Source: Gigaspora rosea
Lineage: Eukaryota > Glomeromycota > Glomeromycetes > Diversisporales > Gigasporaceae
Length of the DNA: 64,000 nt
Direction: 5' to 3'
NCBI GenBank assembly: GCA_003550325.1
Contig: QKWP01000068.1
Span: 141,588-205,587, forward strand
Positions within the stretch are counted from its first letter, which is position 1. The number at the start of each line of letters is the position of its first letter. Below, piece by piece: positions 1-13,100 of this stretch. The notes beneath the pieces were generated by a model. It did not search any database and was not told where the DNA came from. It worked only from the letters and a program-made list of their open reading frames with translations. A program made the position numbers and the translations under genes.

Positions 1-358
1 AATTAAGTTATTTAATAAAATACAAAATTTAGTTAATAAAACTTATAAAATTTAGTTAATAAAATAATAAAATTTAGTTAATAAAATAATGCATATACGA
101 TATATGTTATTATGTATATGTATGGTATGCTATTATATGTTACCTGCACGTAAATATGCACGAGACAATGCACAAGAAAACACATAAAATTGCACGTAAG
201 TACGTGCAGCGTTGCACAGAATCTGCGCCCTTTTACGTGCCATGAACTTGCTTTCCCGTGCATTGTCCCATGTATATTTACATGCAGGTTTGTGCGGTCA
301 CGTATTCAAACTTTTCTGTGTATTTCAGTATTATTCCGTGCTGTAATTTCTCATAGGG
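1..358. repeat. Repeat copy 1 (about 360 bp) with internal inverted repeat
   Basis: The stretch is repeated in the same orientation at about 1300-1668 with scattered differences. It starts with several TTTAGTTAATAAAA units. Inside it, a segment near 142-172 beginning CCTGCACGTAAATATGCACG is matched in inverted form near 255-288, so each copy holds a palindromic MITE-like core. The two copies are about 1.3 kb apart. They could be a duplication or two insertions of one family; no coding capacity is seen. Confidence 0.6.
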
Positions 359-359
359 A

Positions 360-700
360 TGTTAAGATTCTTAACGATCAAAATTTCAGTGCACTGACCA
401 CAATCGTTAAGATTCCTTAACGATCAATTTTAACAATCATTTCTGTACATGATCATGATCATCACAATCGTTAACGATCATAATTTCAGTTCATTAATAC
501 AGTAATATCATGATCGTCACAATCGTTAAGATTCTTAACATCATAATTTTTGTGCATGATATCACAATTGTCAAGATCCTTAACGATCATAATTTCATGT
601 ACTAAGTGATGATCATTAAGATCCTTAACGATCATATAATTCCGTGCATTAACGTGATGATCGTTAAGATTCTTAATGGTTATAAATTCCGTGCATTGAC
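360..700. repeat. Degenerate tandem array, CGTTAAGATTCTTAACGATCA units
   Basis: About six units of roughly 55-60 bp share the core GTTAAGATTCTTAACGATCA followed by AATTTCAGTGCATT. The core is itself partly palindromic (CGTTAAG...CTTAACG). No gene is seen. Confidence 0.65.
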
Positions 701-1299
701 GCACACAAAACATTCATTTTGTTGTTTTTTTTTGTTTTTTTTTTTTTTTGCACTTAACAATAATAAGTTCCGTGCATTGACGCGCACAAATTATATTTGA
801 TTTGTAAGCAAATAAATATTTGCTTTTTTTTTTGTTTACTCATAATTTTTTTTAGTTATTGTCATTGTTTTTAAATTATCCTTTAGAGTCATTGCCTTGG
901 AAGTTACTCTTTTGGAATCACTATCATTTTTGGCGTATGTTTTTTCATCATTTTTGGTGGTATCGCAGTTTATTTTTTTTTACTATTATTTTTTTCTTTT
1001 ATTTTTTATTACTATCTGTATATTATTGCATTTTAGTATCTCCCTTGAGTTACTGCCATTGGAGTCGCCACAATCGGAGTTGTCCCTATTGGAGTTATTT
1101 CTAGAGTAGTCATTTCGAATTTTTTTTAAACCTTTCATTTTGGTACTATTACTTTACCTTGTTTTTTTTTCAATATTATTAGTTGCTGGGTTATTTTAAA
1201 GTTGGTAGTTTTAGTAATTAGAAGTATTTTTTTATTCGGCATGTAAATTATTAAATTAACGTATTTGTATTATAAAATTTAATTAATAAAATAATTAAA
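701..1299. other. T-rich stretch without a gene
   Basis: Long T runs and loose repeats of GGAGTT/GGAATCA-like words (about 885-1110). The reading frames here are low-complexity and I see no gene. Confidence 0.5.
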
Positions 1300-1668
1300 G
1301 TTAGCAGTTAGTTAATAAAATACAAAATTTAGTTAATAAAACTTATAAAATTTAGTTAATAAAAATTATAAAATTTAGCTAATAAAATAATGCATATACG
1401 ATATATGTTATTATGTGTATATGTACGGATATATGCTATTATATATTACCTGCACGTAAAATATGCACGAGACAATGCACGTGAAAACACTTAAAATTGC
1501 ACGTTAGTATGTGCACCGTTGCACGGAATCCGCGCCCTATTACGTGCTGTAAACGTGCTTTCCCATACATTGTCTCGTATAAATTTACGTGCAGGTTCGT
1601 GTGGTTCCATATTCAAACTTTCCCGTGTATTGCAGTATCATTCCGTGCAGCAATTTGTTATAGGGATA
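1300..1668. repeat. Repeat copy 2 of the 1-358 unit
   Basis: Direct, diverged copy of 1-358. It has the same TTTAGTTAATAAAA units at its left and the same inverted GCACGTAA / TTACGTGC arms inside. About 940 bp of unrelated repeats separates the two copies. The palindromic core argues for two MITE-like copies. Confidence 0.6.
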
Positions 1669-2189
1669 GGGCTTGATATTAATAATATATAGTAAAATTG
1701 CTCGAGGAATTTTTTTATTAGGGCTCGGAAGTTGATTTATTATGCAAATTTTAGGGAAATAAGCGATTTTTGAAAAAGCGAACGTTTTTTTGATCTTCTT
1801 GTGTTACGTTATACCTGACCTCGTTATTTTATTGGCCAAAAATCACATGATAATGAAATTTTGACGGTGATGCTCAAATAAAAATGTAGTTTCGATAATT
1901 ATATTAAATCTGCTATGATCATCGAATTAACTGCGAGGTAGTAAACCCGAATTCTAGTAATAAAAATAAATATCATAATATATTTAGTTAGTGCAATTCC
2001 GAAAGACAATAATAAAAAGACATTTTAGTGATCGTCATGCACTTTTAATCGAGAAAAACCTGCTAAAGCAATGTTTGGTTAAACAATTCTCATACAATAG
2101 ATAAATATAGCACATCGTGATGTTTAAGCGCAGAATTTCACGTTCATCGCGTTTAATGCATTGTCCAATCAATTATGAGATTTTGCCTA
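1669..2189. other. Intergenic, nothing recognised
   Basis: No convincing coding frame, RNA gene or repeat was found. The right part grades into the flank shared by the channel-gene units. Confidence 0.4.
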
Positions 2190-2640
2190 TAAACCATACA
2201 CTTTGTTGACCTTCGTTGAATTATATTATTATTAATTGATGTCTTTTAATTTCCACAGATTGAAAAATTAATCTAGAAGTTATTAAAAAATGAGATAAAA
2301 AGCCAGATTCAAATAGTTCTTTACTTCATATCTTTTTTCTCAATAATTACCTGATTTACCAAGTAAAATAAAGGAATTTGAAGAATATGATAATTAATCA
2401 GACCTATCAGTATAAGCAAACGCCGAGCGAAATACAACATGCTAGATTCGAATATTCTAGAGCTTCAGTTCATTATATTTAAGAATGCTTCAATTCATAG
2501 TATTTAAAAACATTTCGGTTCATAATATTCAGGAACGTTAATTCACAATGTATATGAATAGTCAAGTCATAATATTCAATATCGTCAACTCATAATATTA
2601 AAGAATGCTCATCTCAAATATAAATTTATTATTTAAGTGT
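2190..2640. repeat. 3' flank of channel unit A, duplicated in the array
   Basis: The sequence beginning near TTGATGTCTTTTAATTTCC recurs at about 8930-9320 and 27010-27450, in the same position relative to each channel copy. This marks the boundary of the tandemly duplicated unit. The AT dinucleotide at 2628/2629 is the paralogous empty site of the Helitron found at 9324-16669. Confidence 0.7.
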
Positions 2641-2882
2641 AAGCTTAATTGTACTGTAATAAATTTTATATCGATTACAAAATTATTTGTGTCATTTTCT
2701 AATCAATAATGATACAAATTGTGGTCATTTAAGTTCTACGTTAAGAGGTTCATTATTTCACTCAACCCTCTCAACTTTTGACGTTTCATACGAAAATATC
2801 CATTATTAAACATTACTTTAAAAAATATTGAGATTACTATAACTAAATTTTCGTCAAGCAATTATCATCTACTCAATTTCAA

Positions 2883-5800
2883 TCATAGATTTTTATTTGT
2901 TTTCATAACTTCAATGGATTCTTTTAGTTCCTTAATATCTTGTTTAAGAACAGGCAGATCTTTTAGTTCCTTAATATCTTGTTTAAGAACAGCCAGATCT
3001 TTTAGTTCCTTAATATCTTGTTTAAGAACAGGCAGATCTTTTAGTTCCTTAATATCTTGTTTAAGAACAGCCAGTCTTTTAGTTCCTTAATATCTTGTTT
3101 AAGAACAGGCAGATCTTTAACCGTCTTTTCAATTTTTTGAAGAATGTATAGTTCTTTAAGTTTCTCTTCATTTTTCTCAATTTTCTTCTCAATTTGTTTA
3201 AGAGAAGGCTCTTCTTCAGGGAGTTGAAGAACTTCCTTAAGCTTCTTTGAAATAAACAATTTTTTATAACCTGACAATTTATCATTTTGGATATCAATTA
3301 TATGCTCACTAAGTTTAGCTGTATGGCATTTATAAAAACTTTTAATATAAATATAAAGATATAAGTAATATGAATATGTTTTTGTTTTTGCAAGTAATTA
3401 AATTACTTACATCATATATGGAAACCAATTTCCTTTTCTTCGTTGATGAGGAAACATATAAAGCAACTCTATTTCTTCAATAATCTATATAACATAATTA
3501 AATAAGTTAATGATTAAAAAATATTCCAGTTGAAAAAATATTAAAAAAAAACACCTCGCTTTTTAAAGTAAAATAAGCAATTTGATTGTCTGCATTGCTG
3601 ATTAAATTATAAGAATTCCAATAAACAAATTCATCAAATAAATAAGTAAAAAAAATGAAACTATAATCATTAAAAGCATTATCACAGCATTTTCGTTTGA
3701 AACCCAGAACGAAATAGGATCTGTATCACCTAATAAAATATAATAACTAATATTTTAAATATAATTATAATAATTAATACGTATTGATAAACTAAATAAT
3801 GTACCTGTAACCATCATATAATAAGATGCAATAATTGCAGAACTAAATTGTCCAAATATATTTATTTTGGAATCTAAAAAAAATAATAATAATAATAAAT
3901 TCATGCACATATTTTAATAAGAATTTAACATCAAAATACCTTGAAATACTTCAGATTCCGATCGTAACAAGAGGTGTAATGAGTGTGCAAATGCAAGTGT
4001 AAATAGTCCAAATATCAATACAAAAGATATTACTTTATCTACAGTTTTCATAATCATGGCAAGGTAAATCCCAAAAAATTTCCAAGAACGAAAAAAAAGA
4101 ATAAATTTTATTTCGAGAAATAAGGTCGAAAATGTTATAGCCCATGTTGGAGCAGAACCATTTTTCAGCCAATCAATCGAAGTTGCAGTAGTAGAAAATA
4201 TAGCAGCAAGATCTATTTAATAATAAATTGAGTATACGCATATTTTATTAGATATTTAATAATAAAAAAAAACTTACCCAAAAAATTCCAAGAGCTAGAA
4301 ATATAGATTACTGGTGCGACAATAAATTGACGTAATTCAAAAAATAAATGCCAAATCCCAAGACAAATAGTAATTTTTAAGAGAATAAATTGACTGGTCT
4401 GAGGAATACTATCGTAATATGTCGCAACAATTATAAAACTTAAAAAGAAAATAGTATAAATTATCCAAATTGCTAAATAATATTTTTTTTCCATAAGTAT
4501 TCCATTTGAATTCGAGTAATGCCTCTCCATTTAAATTCCTATAAAACTCTTCAGTTATCACTTCAAGATTATTCGAATACGTAAAAGAATTATGACTAGG
4601 TAGCAATAAATCTATCCAAAAGTTGTAATCTTTTGGATAAGAAACAAAGTTTGGTAGTGGAATTGCAAGTACTGTTGTATTATGGCCTAAATTAATAAAT
4701 TCGATAACATGTTTTACAGTTAAATTTCGAAGAAGATAACGATCTTGAAACTTTGGAAACCTATTTTGAAACCATTTTTGAAAACTAATCCAACGATTCC
4801 AGAAAATAGAAGTTAATATATCAAGACATGAAGTTTTAGATAAATAACAATATTTTCCATAACTGGAAAGATGTAAAGAAGTAGATTTTGGACTTGTGAC
4901 AGTAGTAGGAACAACAAATGCTATCTTAGATAGAGTATTTGCTATAGATGCAGGGTGAATTACTGATATTTCATTAAAATTTTCAAAAATAATACTTAAC
5001 AAAGAAATTTTAGAAATTAAATGATTATCATCTTGTACACATTTATCCATACAGCTCTGGCATAAATATCGAATCAATTTATCATTCTTTAATGAAATAA
5101 ATACTTTCATGAAAAATCTTCCGTATAAAGCTAAATAATATTCTTCATCGATCTTATTTTTAATGAACTCTTCGAAAAATTCTTTTCCACCAAACTTAAC
5201 ATCTAAATTTTTACAGATTATTTCAACATTTGAAACAGGAAGAATTCTTCCTGAAATCCATTCCTCAGTGACAATTTTAAGCTTTTCCTTTTCAAAAAGG
5301 AAATCCTCTAAACGATCATTACAATTAGTCCAATAACAGTGCATCTTAATTTCAGAAAGTTTATAAGTCCAAATAAATATACCAATACGTGTAATCGTAA
5401 TGAAATCATCATTTTCAAGAATTTCACAATGTAATATAAAATTTTGAACTATAAAATCATTTCTATTAGAATAAAATGATGGAAGAATATCCAGTTGCTT
5501 TTTTTTATCATTATTCCATCTCCTTTTGTGATAATTATAATAAATTACTGCAAGCTTGACTGAATTGTCATCCGATTCCAAATTCCATTGTAAAAATTTC
5601 CCTTCAAAATTTTTTTTATCAGGGTTATATCTTTTGCTATTTATAATTTCAGTTAAAATATCAATTGTCCGTGAAGCTGTAATACTATTTGTGTCATTCA
5701 ATGCTTTTCGTAAGTATTCGACCCAATCATCAGAGTTATCAGGGACTAATTCTTTAATTGACAATTTTCCATCAATGATATAGATTATTTTATCAGATCG

Positions 5801-6876
5801 AATTAAGTATGGCTCTTGAATTTGTTCCTCTTCAATTATTTCAAAAAATTCACGTGCATCTATTGGATTTTTGAGGTCATAAGGATCCATTAAATAATAT
5901 TCCCTGCCTGAAACATATAATAAACTTTCTCCTTTTCGTGAAGCAATTAAATGAAATTTATCTATTTTCAATTTTGTAGTAAAAGAAAATAAAACATTAA
6001 TACAAAAAATATTTTATGCAGTCAGTTATTCATTTTAATATGAGACTTACAGAATGCCAGGTTCATTCCAGTTTCGATGTAAAAAGTGTATACACGTGTT
6101 TCCTTACTTTCCTCATTTTTTGCGCATACTATTAACAATTCTTCATCATCACTAATTTCAACAGAAACAGATGTATAATTCCAATCTATTAAAACGCGAG
6201 TTATAACCGATAATTTTTCAATGTCCCACATCGTGATTTCATAAATTGTATCATTAAATATGACCACCTTTCCTTTGAGTGTAATATAAATTTGTTTAAA
6301 ATATTTCAGTTCAATCATTGATATACAAACCCAACTAACATTATCTTTACTTGCAAAAACATATGCTCTGTAATATTTAGCATTGACCATTACAATGTTT
6401 CCATTATCAGTAAAGGATAAGAAGTCAATTTCCTTTTGCCAATCTGGAAAAGTTAATGATACCTCTTTTTCAGTTTCAAAATTGAAAATTTCTTGGAAAA
6501 TGCGCATAAATATGATAAGTATATTTGAATTTATTGAAATAAATAATATTAAATTTCATTATGCAATTTACGACATATCGAGTTAACCTTATGCTCAACT
6601 TACTGAAATTATGAGGATCGACTCTATTAAGACCAATCGAAGCATGCTTGTTATCCGAAATTGCAAATATTCTTTCACATTTTTTTTCTTGCTAATATTC
6701 TCAAAGAAAATTGTATTTACGTTCTTTAAAGATTCTTTAGACCAAAAACTAATATTATTATCATTGTCTAATAAAACAAAATAATTCAATTTAGGTGAAC
6801 AGACAATTTCCAAAATTTCCTTATTTTTAACTAGTGCCTCCACGATTGGAATTTCCACATGAGAACTAGATGTCAT
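2883..6876 (-). pseudogene. Channel family copy A: WD40-like, TRP-like ion channel and coiled coil
   Basis: Likely role, if active: a membrane cation channel with a cytosolic propeller-like N-terminus. Exons inferred from GT-AG signals and comparison with copy C (minus strand, first exon first): 6876-6604, 6491-6051, 5961-4278, 4212-3940, 3873-3805, 3729-3555, 3484-3411 and 3338-2883, about 1150 codons. Exons 1-2 hold propeller-like words (NNISFWS, MWDIEKL). Hydrophobic helices follow at the end of exon 3 and in exon 4. Exons 5-6 hold a pore-like VTGDTDPISFW and the last helix AVIMLLMIIVSFFLLIYLM. Exon 8 is a charged coiled coil. Against copy C it has one-base changes in an A run near 6685, in an A run near 4485, a lost base near 3619, and a lost base in the terminal repeat near 3078. 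The A-run differences could be assembly errors; together they suggest a recent pseudogene. It is the most complete of the four copies. Confidence 0.7.
2930..3125 (-). repeat. 39-bp coding minisatellite in the coiled coil of copy A
   Basis: About five units of 39 bp, each encoding the 13-residue block LPVLKQDIKELKD, lie in tandem within the last exon. Copies B and C carry the block once. One unit near 3078 has lost a base, which shifts the frame. A 13-residue period is not a multiple of seven, so each unit would slip the heptad register. Confidence 0.8.
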
Positions 6877-9323
6877 TTCTAATTATCTTTAATAAATTTT
6901 AACAAGAATAATGAAACTTTTCAAATAATATTTATAATGATTGGCAGAATAAATTCATTAAAAAAATTTAGGTAAGGATTTTTATTCGTATTTGAAAATT
7001 TTGAAAATTCAGACTAAGCCATATAAATTGTTAGTAAATATTTAACATTTGTGGCAATGTGGTTTTTATGTTTTGTGCTTAACAATTTTTTTAGCATCTG
7101 ACCCATATAATTGTTGTATGGAGAGCGTGGGCAACTGCGTTCAGTTTTAGTCCCAACCGTTATTAGTTATATATTGAAGATAATTTGACAATGAAGATGC
7201 GAGAATATAGCATGCCCAAAGAAGCATTAGCGACTAAAGAGTAATATATGGATTTGGTAGCGGATTAATGGCTCAGAAGTGTCGTTACGGGAGAGAATTA
7301 TAGGTATATGACATTAAAGAGTATTCTTAACCTTTCTGTATAAAGTTGTCAATTTAAAAAACCAATCAATTAAGTATAATTATCAAAAGTAAATTCACAT
7401 TACTAGTCAAGAAACAAAGAAAATTCTGATACTTTATTATATGCAATGATTTGGACAAACACTTATGCATTATATTCAAAATAACAATGAACAAATTTAC
7501 TATCGTTTGAGAGAGGTTTTGTGCATTGAGAAAAATGAGATTAAGGGTATTCTCATGCACTTTAATCAATCTGTTGAAACAGGTCTGAAGGTAATTTTTA
7601 TTAGTGAAAAAATAGATTTAACGAATCAATTGTATTAATTATTCCAATGAATAAAGCACGTCATGAAGTTTAATATGTCAGAAAGAAAATTCATTAGCGG
7701 AAGTTCATTTAACCGATCAAGGGTTTATCATTCTAATCAATAAGAAATAGAGGCCCAAACGTCCTTTTTTTTAGTATAGAGTTTCACTTATTGTTCGAAA
7801 ATTTTTCATTGATTAGAAAAAATAATTGTTCAGGTACTTCTTCTTTTTACATTATCATTATCGTTATAGATCTTCGAAATCATTACTAACGTCGACGAAT
7901 TAATACTTTATTACTTATGCTATAAAATCTTTCGTCGCAAATAAAAAAGACACGTTTTTGTGTTCTGTTGGTTTGTAGTAAATTCTGAAAAAGAAGAAAC
8001 AAAAATTTGAAGTATCGTAAAGCTTTATCCTTTCGTTGGTCAATCGGTTTGTTTTTTTTTTTTATTTCGTTTTATAAAAACAATAATTGCCAAACAGTAA
8101 TAATGATATAGATGTTTGCTCAAGCATCAATTGCAATCAATATTTTAATTAATCGTAATACTCGAGCACCAGCACAATCATAAATTAATCACATTGAAGA
8201 AGATATGAGCATATTTTAATCATATTATCACTCATGCTATCAGTCTTCAACATAATACTAAAAATGTTATAATTAATAACTCCATAATGGTTGTGCACTA
8301 TCTCAATCACTGGCTAATAACATCGAGCGCGTTGCTTAGGAACACCCTAAAATTTGTGTCTACGAAATTTCAATTTCAGACAATGTTTATACGTAAATAT
8401 TTTGTAGTAACAAGGTCACATTCCTGAATTTAATTCAAGCTAAATTGACAATTTTTTTATTGGTTGTTGTTCTATTTTTGAGGCATTATATCTTCAAATA
8501 ATTGATTTTTTTCGAATCTGTTTTACTTTACACAAAATTTTTCTGATTTCATTTTAACCCGCCACGATAATTATTGTGGTAAGATAGTTAATTTGTAGCC
8601 AAAAGAGCTGTAAAACTTGTTTATTAGATCATAGTCTTAATAAAGGTTAAATTTTTGAAATAATAACTTGATCGAGAATTAACATATACAATACAGTATA
8701 TGAATATTCGCCAGCCAATGTTATGACAATTCCAATATACCAGTGGCTATTTCCAGCACATCACAGTTTGGGTTTAAATTACGCAAAATATTCGCATTTT
8801 TATTATATAATCGTATTATATATAAAAAGGATTTTTGACCTTCATTAAATTATAACTTACTAATCGATTTAAGTTCAACTCTAATTATGCTACTCATCAT
8901 TTATCTGTTATATTCTATTAATTATTAATTGATATAATGTCTTTTAATTTCCACAGATTGAAAAATTAATCAGACGTTATTAAAAATGATATAAAAAGCC
9001 GAATTCAAATAGTTCTCATATCTTTTTTCACAATAATTTCCTGATTTACCAAATAAAATAAAGAGATTTGAAGAATATAATGATTATTATTTGATAATTA
9101 ATCCGTCCTATTATGTAAGTAAACGCCAAGCGAAATATAACATACTAAATTCAAATATTCTAGAGCTTCAGTTCATTATATTTAAAAATGCATAATATTT
9201 AAAAACATTTCGGTTCATAATATTTAGTAACGTTAATTCACAATTTATATTAATAGTCAAATCATAACATTCAATATCGGTCAACTCATAATATTAAAAA
9301 AATGCTCATCTCACATATAATTA
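6877..9323. other. Intergenic spacer upstream of copy A
   Basis: No gene is seen. The spacer is shared with the other units: 6890-7310 matches 33180-33556, 7490-7590 matches 22350-22440, and 7660-9320 matches much of 25130-27450. It contains a transposon relic (7544-8347) and ends at the Helitron. Confidence 0.6.
7544..8347. mobile_element. Old TA-type transposon relic in the spacer
   Basis: The left end reads GGGTATTCTCATGCAC and the right end GTTGCTTAGGAACACCCT, which are inverted to each other apart from point changes. The consensus GGTGTTCTCAAGCA is the same terminal repeat seen at 26128 and 22396. The same left end lies at the same place upstream of copy B, so the insertion predates the unit duplication. 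Internal sequence has no clear transposase. Confidence 0.45.
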
Positions 9324-9354
9324 CTAGTGTAAGGACCCGGGCGTTGCTCCGGGT
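9324..9354 (-). other. Helitron 3' terminal hairpin and CTAG
   Basis: A stem of ACCCGG (9335-9340) pairs with CCGGGT (9349-9354) around an 8-base loop. Seven bases then separate the stem from the terminal CTAG. This is the canonical Helitron 3' structure thought to signal the end of strand transfer. It is strikingly GC-rich against the local background. Confidence 0.9.
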
Positions 9355-9449
9355 TGAGGTTTTTAATTGTTTTTTTATTTTAGTTTTAATTGTATTTTAT
9401 TTTAGGTTTTTAATTATTAAATTAAAAATATATATATAAAAAATAATAA

Positions 9450-9760
9450 CAAATAATTCTAACTCTAAACATTAGGTCTCAAGATTATTATAAGCCCTCA
9501 TGATTATTAGTTTAAAGTTATATATATGAAAACCCCATCCCAAAGCTCAACATAATGAAAACTGACCCTAACCCTAACCATTAGGTCTCAAGATTATATT
9601 AGGCCTTATGATTGTTAGTTTAAAGTTATATATATCGATACCCCCTCCCAAAGCTCAACATAATGAAACTGACCCTAACCCTAACCTATAGTCCTTATGA
9701 TTATTTTAGGCCTCATGATTATTAGATTAAAGATATATAAATTATATTTATTAATTATAA
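9450..9760. repeat. Tandem repeat of about 120 bp in the Helitron 3' region
   Basis: About two and a half units share ATTAGGTCTCAAGATTAT, AGTTTAAAGTTATATATA, CCCAAAGCTCAACATAATG and CCCTAACCCTAACC. Each unit carries about two telomere-like CCCTAA hexamers. The region is non-coding. Confidence 0.7.
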
Positions 9761-9814
9761 ATATAAATTAAATTAAATAATAATATAATAATACTTTTAA
9801 AACTATTTATAATT

Positions 9815-10050
9815 ATTTACAAATTAATTAAAATTTAAATAATAATATTTTTAAAATTATATACAAATTAAATTAAGTATAATAATACTTTTAGAAGCTA
9901 TATACAAATTAAATTAATTATAAAATACTTTTAAAGGCTATATACAAATTAAATAAATAATAAAAATACTTTTAAACTATATACAAATTAAATAAATAAA
10001 TAAAATACTTTTAAACTATATATAAAATATATACAAATTCTAAAATATCT
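9815..10050. repeat. AT-rich tandem repeat of about 45 bp
   Basis: About five units with the core CTATATACAAATTAAAT followed by AATACTTTTAAA. They lie between the Helitron 3' repeats and the end of the Rep-helicase frame. Confidence 0.65.
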
Positions 10051-10114
10051 AATATATACAAAAATTATATAAAATATATACAAATCTATTATAATTTATA
10101 AAATATATACAAAA

Positions 10115-13100
10115 TTATTCATCAAAAACTTCTCTATATACAACATTTCTAGTATATACACCCTCTTTTCCCTCTATATGCCCATCCTTAACCAAGACTT
10201 TAATATTATCTTTTGACTGAACTCTTGACAAAGCTACATATAATTTCCCATGGGAAAAGACAGGTTTGGGCAAATATAATCCCATAATAGGAATTGTTTG
10301 ACCTTGAGCCTTGTTAATTGTCATTGCAAAAGATAATCTGATTGGAAATTGTCTTCTTACAAATTGAAATGGAAGATCAGAATCTGCTGATGTTAATCTT
10401 AGTCGAGGTATAAAAACTCTTTTTCCTTTGTTGACTCCTGTTATAATTTCAGCATCTAAAACAAATTTATAACAATTTTTGATCATTAGCCTTGTACCAT
10501 TACATAATCCTTCAGATGGGTCAAGATTACGTAAAAGAATAACAGGTACATCTTTTTTTAGTATTAAATGATATGGTGGCATTCCACTTGGTGTTAAAGT
10601 ATTTAAAAATTCAGTGGGATAAAGACTTTGATCAACTTGATCTTTATCTTCAACTGAATCAGCAGAAAAGTATTCAAATTCCTCAGTATCAGGAATTTTT
10701 TTAAGTATTTGTTGATTAATGTCCTCAACATCTATATTTTTTGTTGTAAGAATTGCTCTATCTTTAATATAGTCAGATTTTTGATAATTTGTAGTAATAT
10801 CAGTAAAGGTCTCTGATATTAAATCATCAATATCTTCACTATCCAAGACTATATTATCAGGCAATCTTATATAATCTTCACCAATATCAGAATGTGTTGT
10901 TACTTTTCCTTCACCAATATCTAATAAAAAGTCAACAAAGTTTTTTTGTTCAACATCATCTTGTTGTTGAACTCTCATATTAATAGTTAATTTCATGGTC
11001 TTAGCATTTTTCCAAAGATATAAAGACTTTAAGCATGCATCAAATATTTGTGGACGTGTACCTCGAACTACTACAGGTAATATTTGTCTAAAATCACTAC
11101 CAAGAACCATAATCTTCCCTCCAAAAGGTAAATCAGTATCTGTTAAATCTCTAAAAGTTCTGTCAACAGCTTCAAAAGCAAATCTATTCATCATTGGTGC
11201 TTCATCCCACAAAATGGCTTTAGCAGTTTGAATTAATTTGGCTAATTCAGATTGCTTTTCAATATTTAAAGTAGAATCATGATCTACTTTTAATGGAATT
11301 TTAAATCTTGAATGAGCAGTTCTTCCACCACTCATTAATAAGGCAGCAATTCCTGATGATGCTACAGCAATTGCAATTCCATTTAAATGTTTTTTTGATC
11401 TTATATAAGCCAAGATCAAATTATACAAAAATGTTTTTCCAGTTCCACCAGGGCCATCAACAAAAAATAAAGTTTGTTCAAGTTCACCATTAATTGCTTT
11501 TAAAATTTCTTCATATATTTTTTTTTGATCTTCATTTAAACTTTTTTCATTTAATAAAGTTTTTTCAATTTCATTTTGATCAAAATTTTGTTCTTCAGCA
11601 ATTAATGTATTGTGTTGATGATCTTCTTCTAATAAATCATAATTTATAATTGGAAGACCTGGAAAATCTGAAAGAGCCATTCCATTTTGAATCAAATATT
11701 TTTCAATAAACACTATTGCTTTTGTAATAGCTAAATCTTTTTCATCCTTTTGAAAGATAAAATCTTCAATCAGATGATCAAGAAATTTTTCCCAAAGATC
11801 TTTTATATTTGCTGGTTGACAGTAAACTAATAGAAAAGCAAATAAATGTCTTAGTTGGGAAGGCATATTGTATGTGGCAGCTTCTGCAAGGCAAGCATCA
11901 CATTCATTATCATCATCAACCAAACCAAGTTGAAATGCTACATCTTTATATGAATCATATTTTACACCATTTAAAATTTTTAAATCATCAAATGATTTAA
12001 CACCACTTACTACATTTAATAAAACTCTTAAATAAAATCTCTCTGTATCTTTTGGGTTAATAAAATACATTCGAGAAATTACTTTTTCACCACCTCTTTT
12101 TCTTTTTTGCCAGTTTTTAGTTTTTTTATTCCAAGTAAAGTGCTTTGGAATTTGCATATATTTCAAAGATTGAATAAATTCATTATCAGGATTATCTTTA
12201 CAAAGTTCAAAATATCTTGTTAACTTTGTATGTTTTTCCTTATCAAGATCTTTTTATGATAATGCTTTTGATTTAAAAAGAACTTTTTGTTGATTTTCCA
12301 AATGTATTGGAAGTCTAACAACAGTATGAGATCGTTCTTGTAAACCAAAATCAAATAACCTCCATATTCCTTCAGATGCAGAAACATATCTTGCATTTAT
12401 AAATTTTTCAATTTCATCATTTGGATTCCTTAAAGATATTAAAACTCTATCCTGTCCCTTATATACATATTTGTAAAGATATTTAATAGATTTAATGCTT
12501 GAACATATCTCTACATTAAGGTGACAGTTATATTTTTGACTTAAATATGGATTATAAGGAACAATCCATCTATTGTCAATATCAATTGATGCTCCATGTT
12601 TTTTAATAATTCTTGAATTTTGTCTTTTTCTATAAATAGGGTATCCAGAATTATTTGTAGAAGTTTTAGCAGTAAATTCTCTTGGATAATATTTACTGCA
12701 TTTTCCATCAATCATACATGGAGATGATGGATTAATATCTTTTCCACAGGGTCCATGAATCATGTTTCTGCTAACTATTTCATAAAGTTTTGGTTGATAT
12801 TTTTGATCAGGAATTTCAGCAGATATAATTTGATCAAAATCTTCAGGAGTTTGTGGTTTATCTTCAGGTGCCAATATAAGTAATATATGAGAATGTGGCA
12901 ACCCTCTTTTTTGAAATTCAATTACATAACAATATGCAATAACTTTTCCTAAAACAGATTTTACAGTTAAATCTTTGATTATTGCATCTAATTTCAATCT
13001 AAAAACTCTTGATATCAAATCTGGCCTATCAGCAGCAGTTTGATTTTCTAAAAGTTCATTTTCAATTTCAGGCCATTTTGGATTACATGTCACTGTTATA

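Noticed and set aside
360-700. CRISPR-like array
   Set aside because: Units are degenerate, spacers are not unique sequences, and the DNA is eukaryotic.
1-1668. Direct repeats as LTRs of a short element
   Set aside because: Each copy contains an inverted-repeat core, there is no primer-binding or polypurine site, and the interior is simple repeats; paired MITE-like copies fit better.
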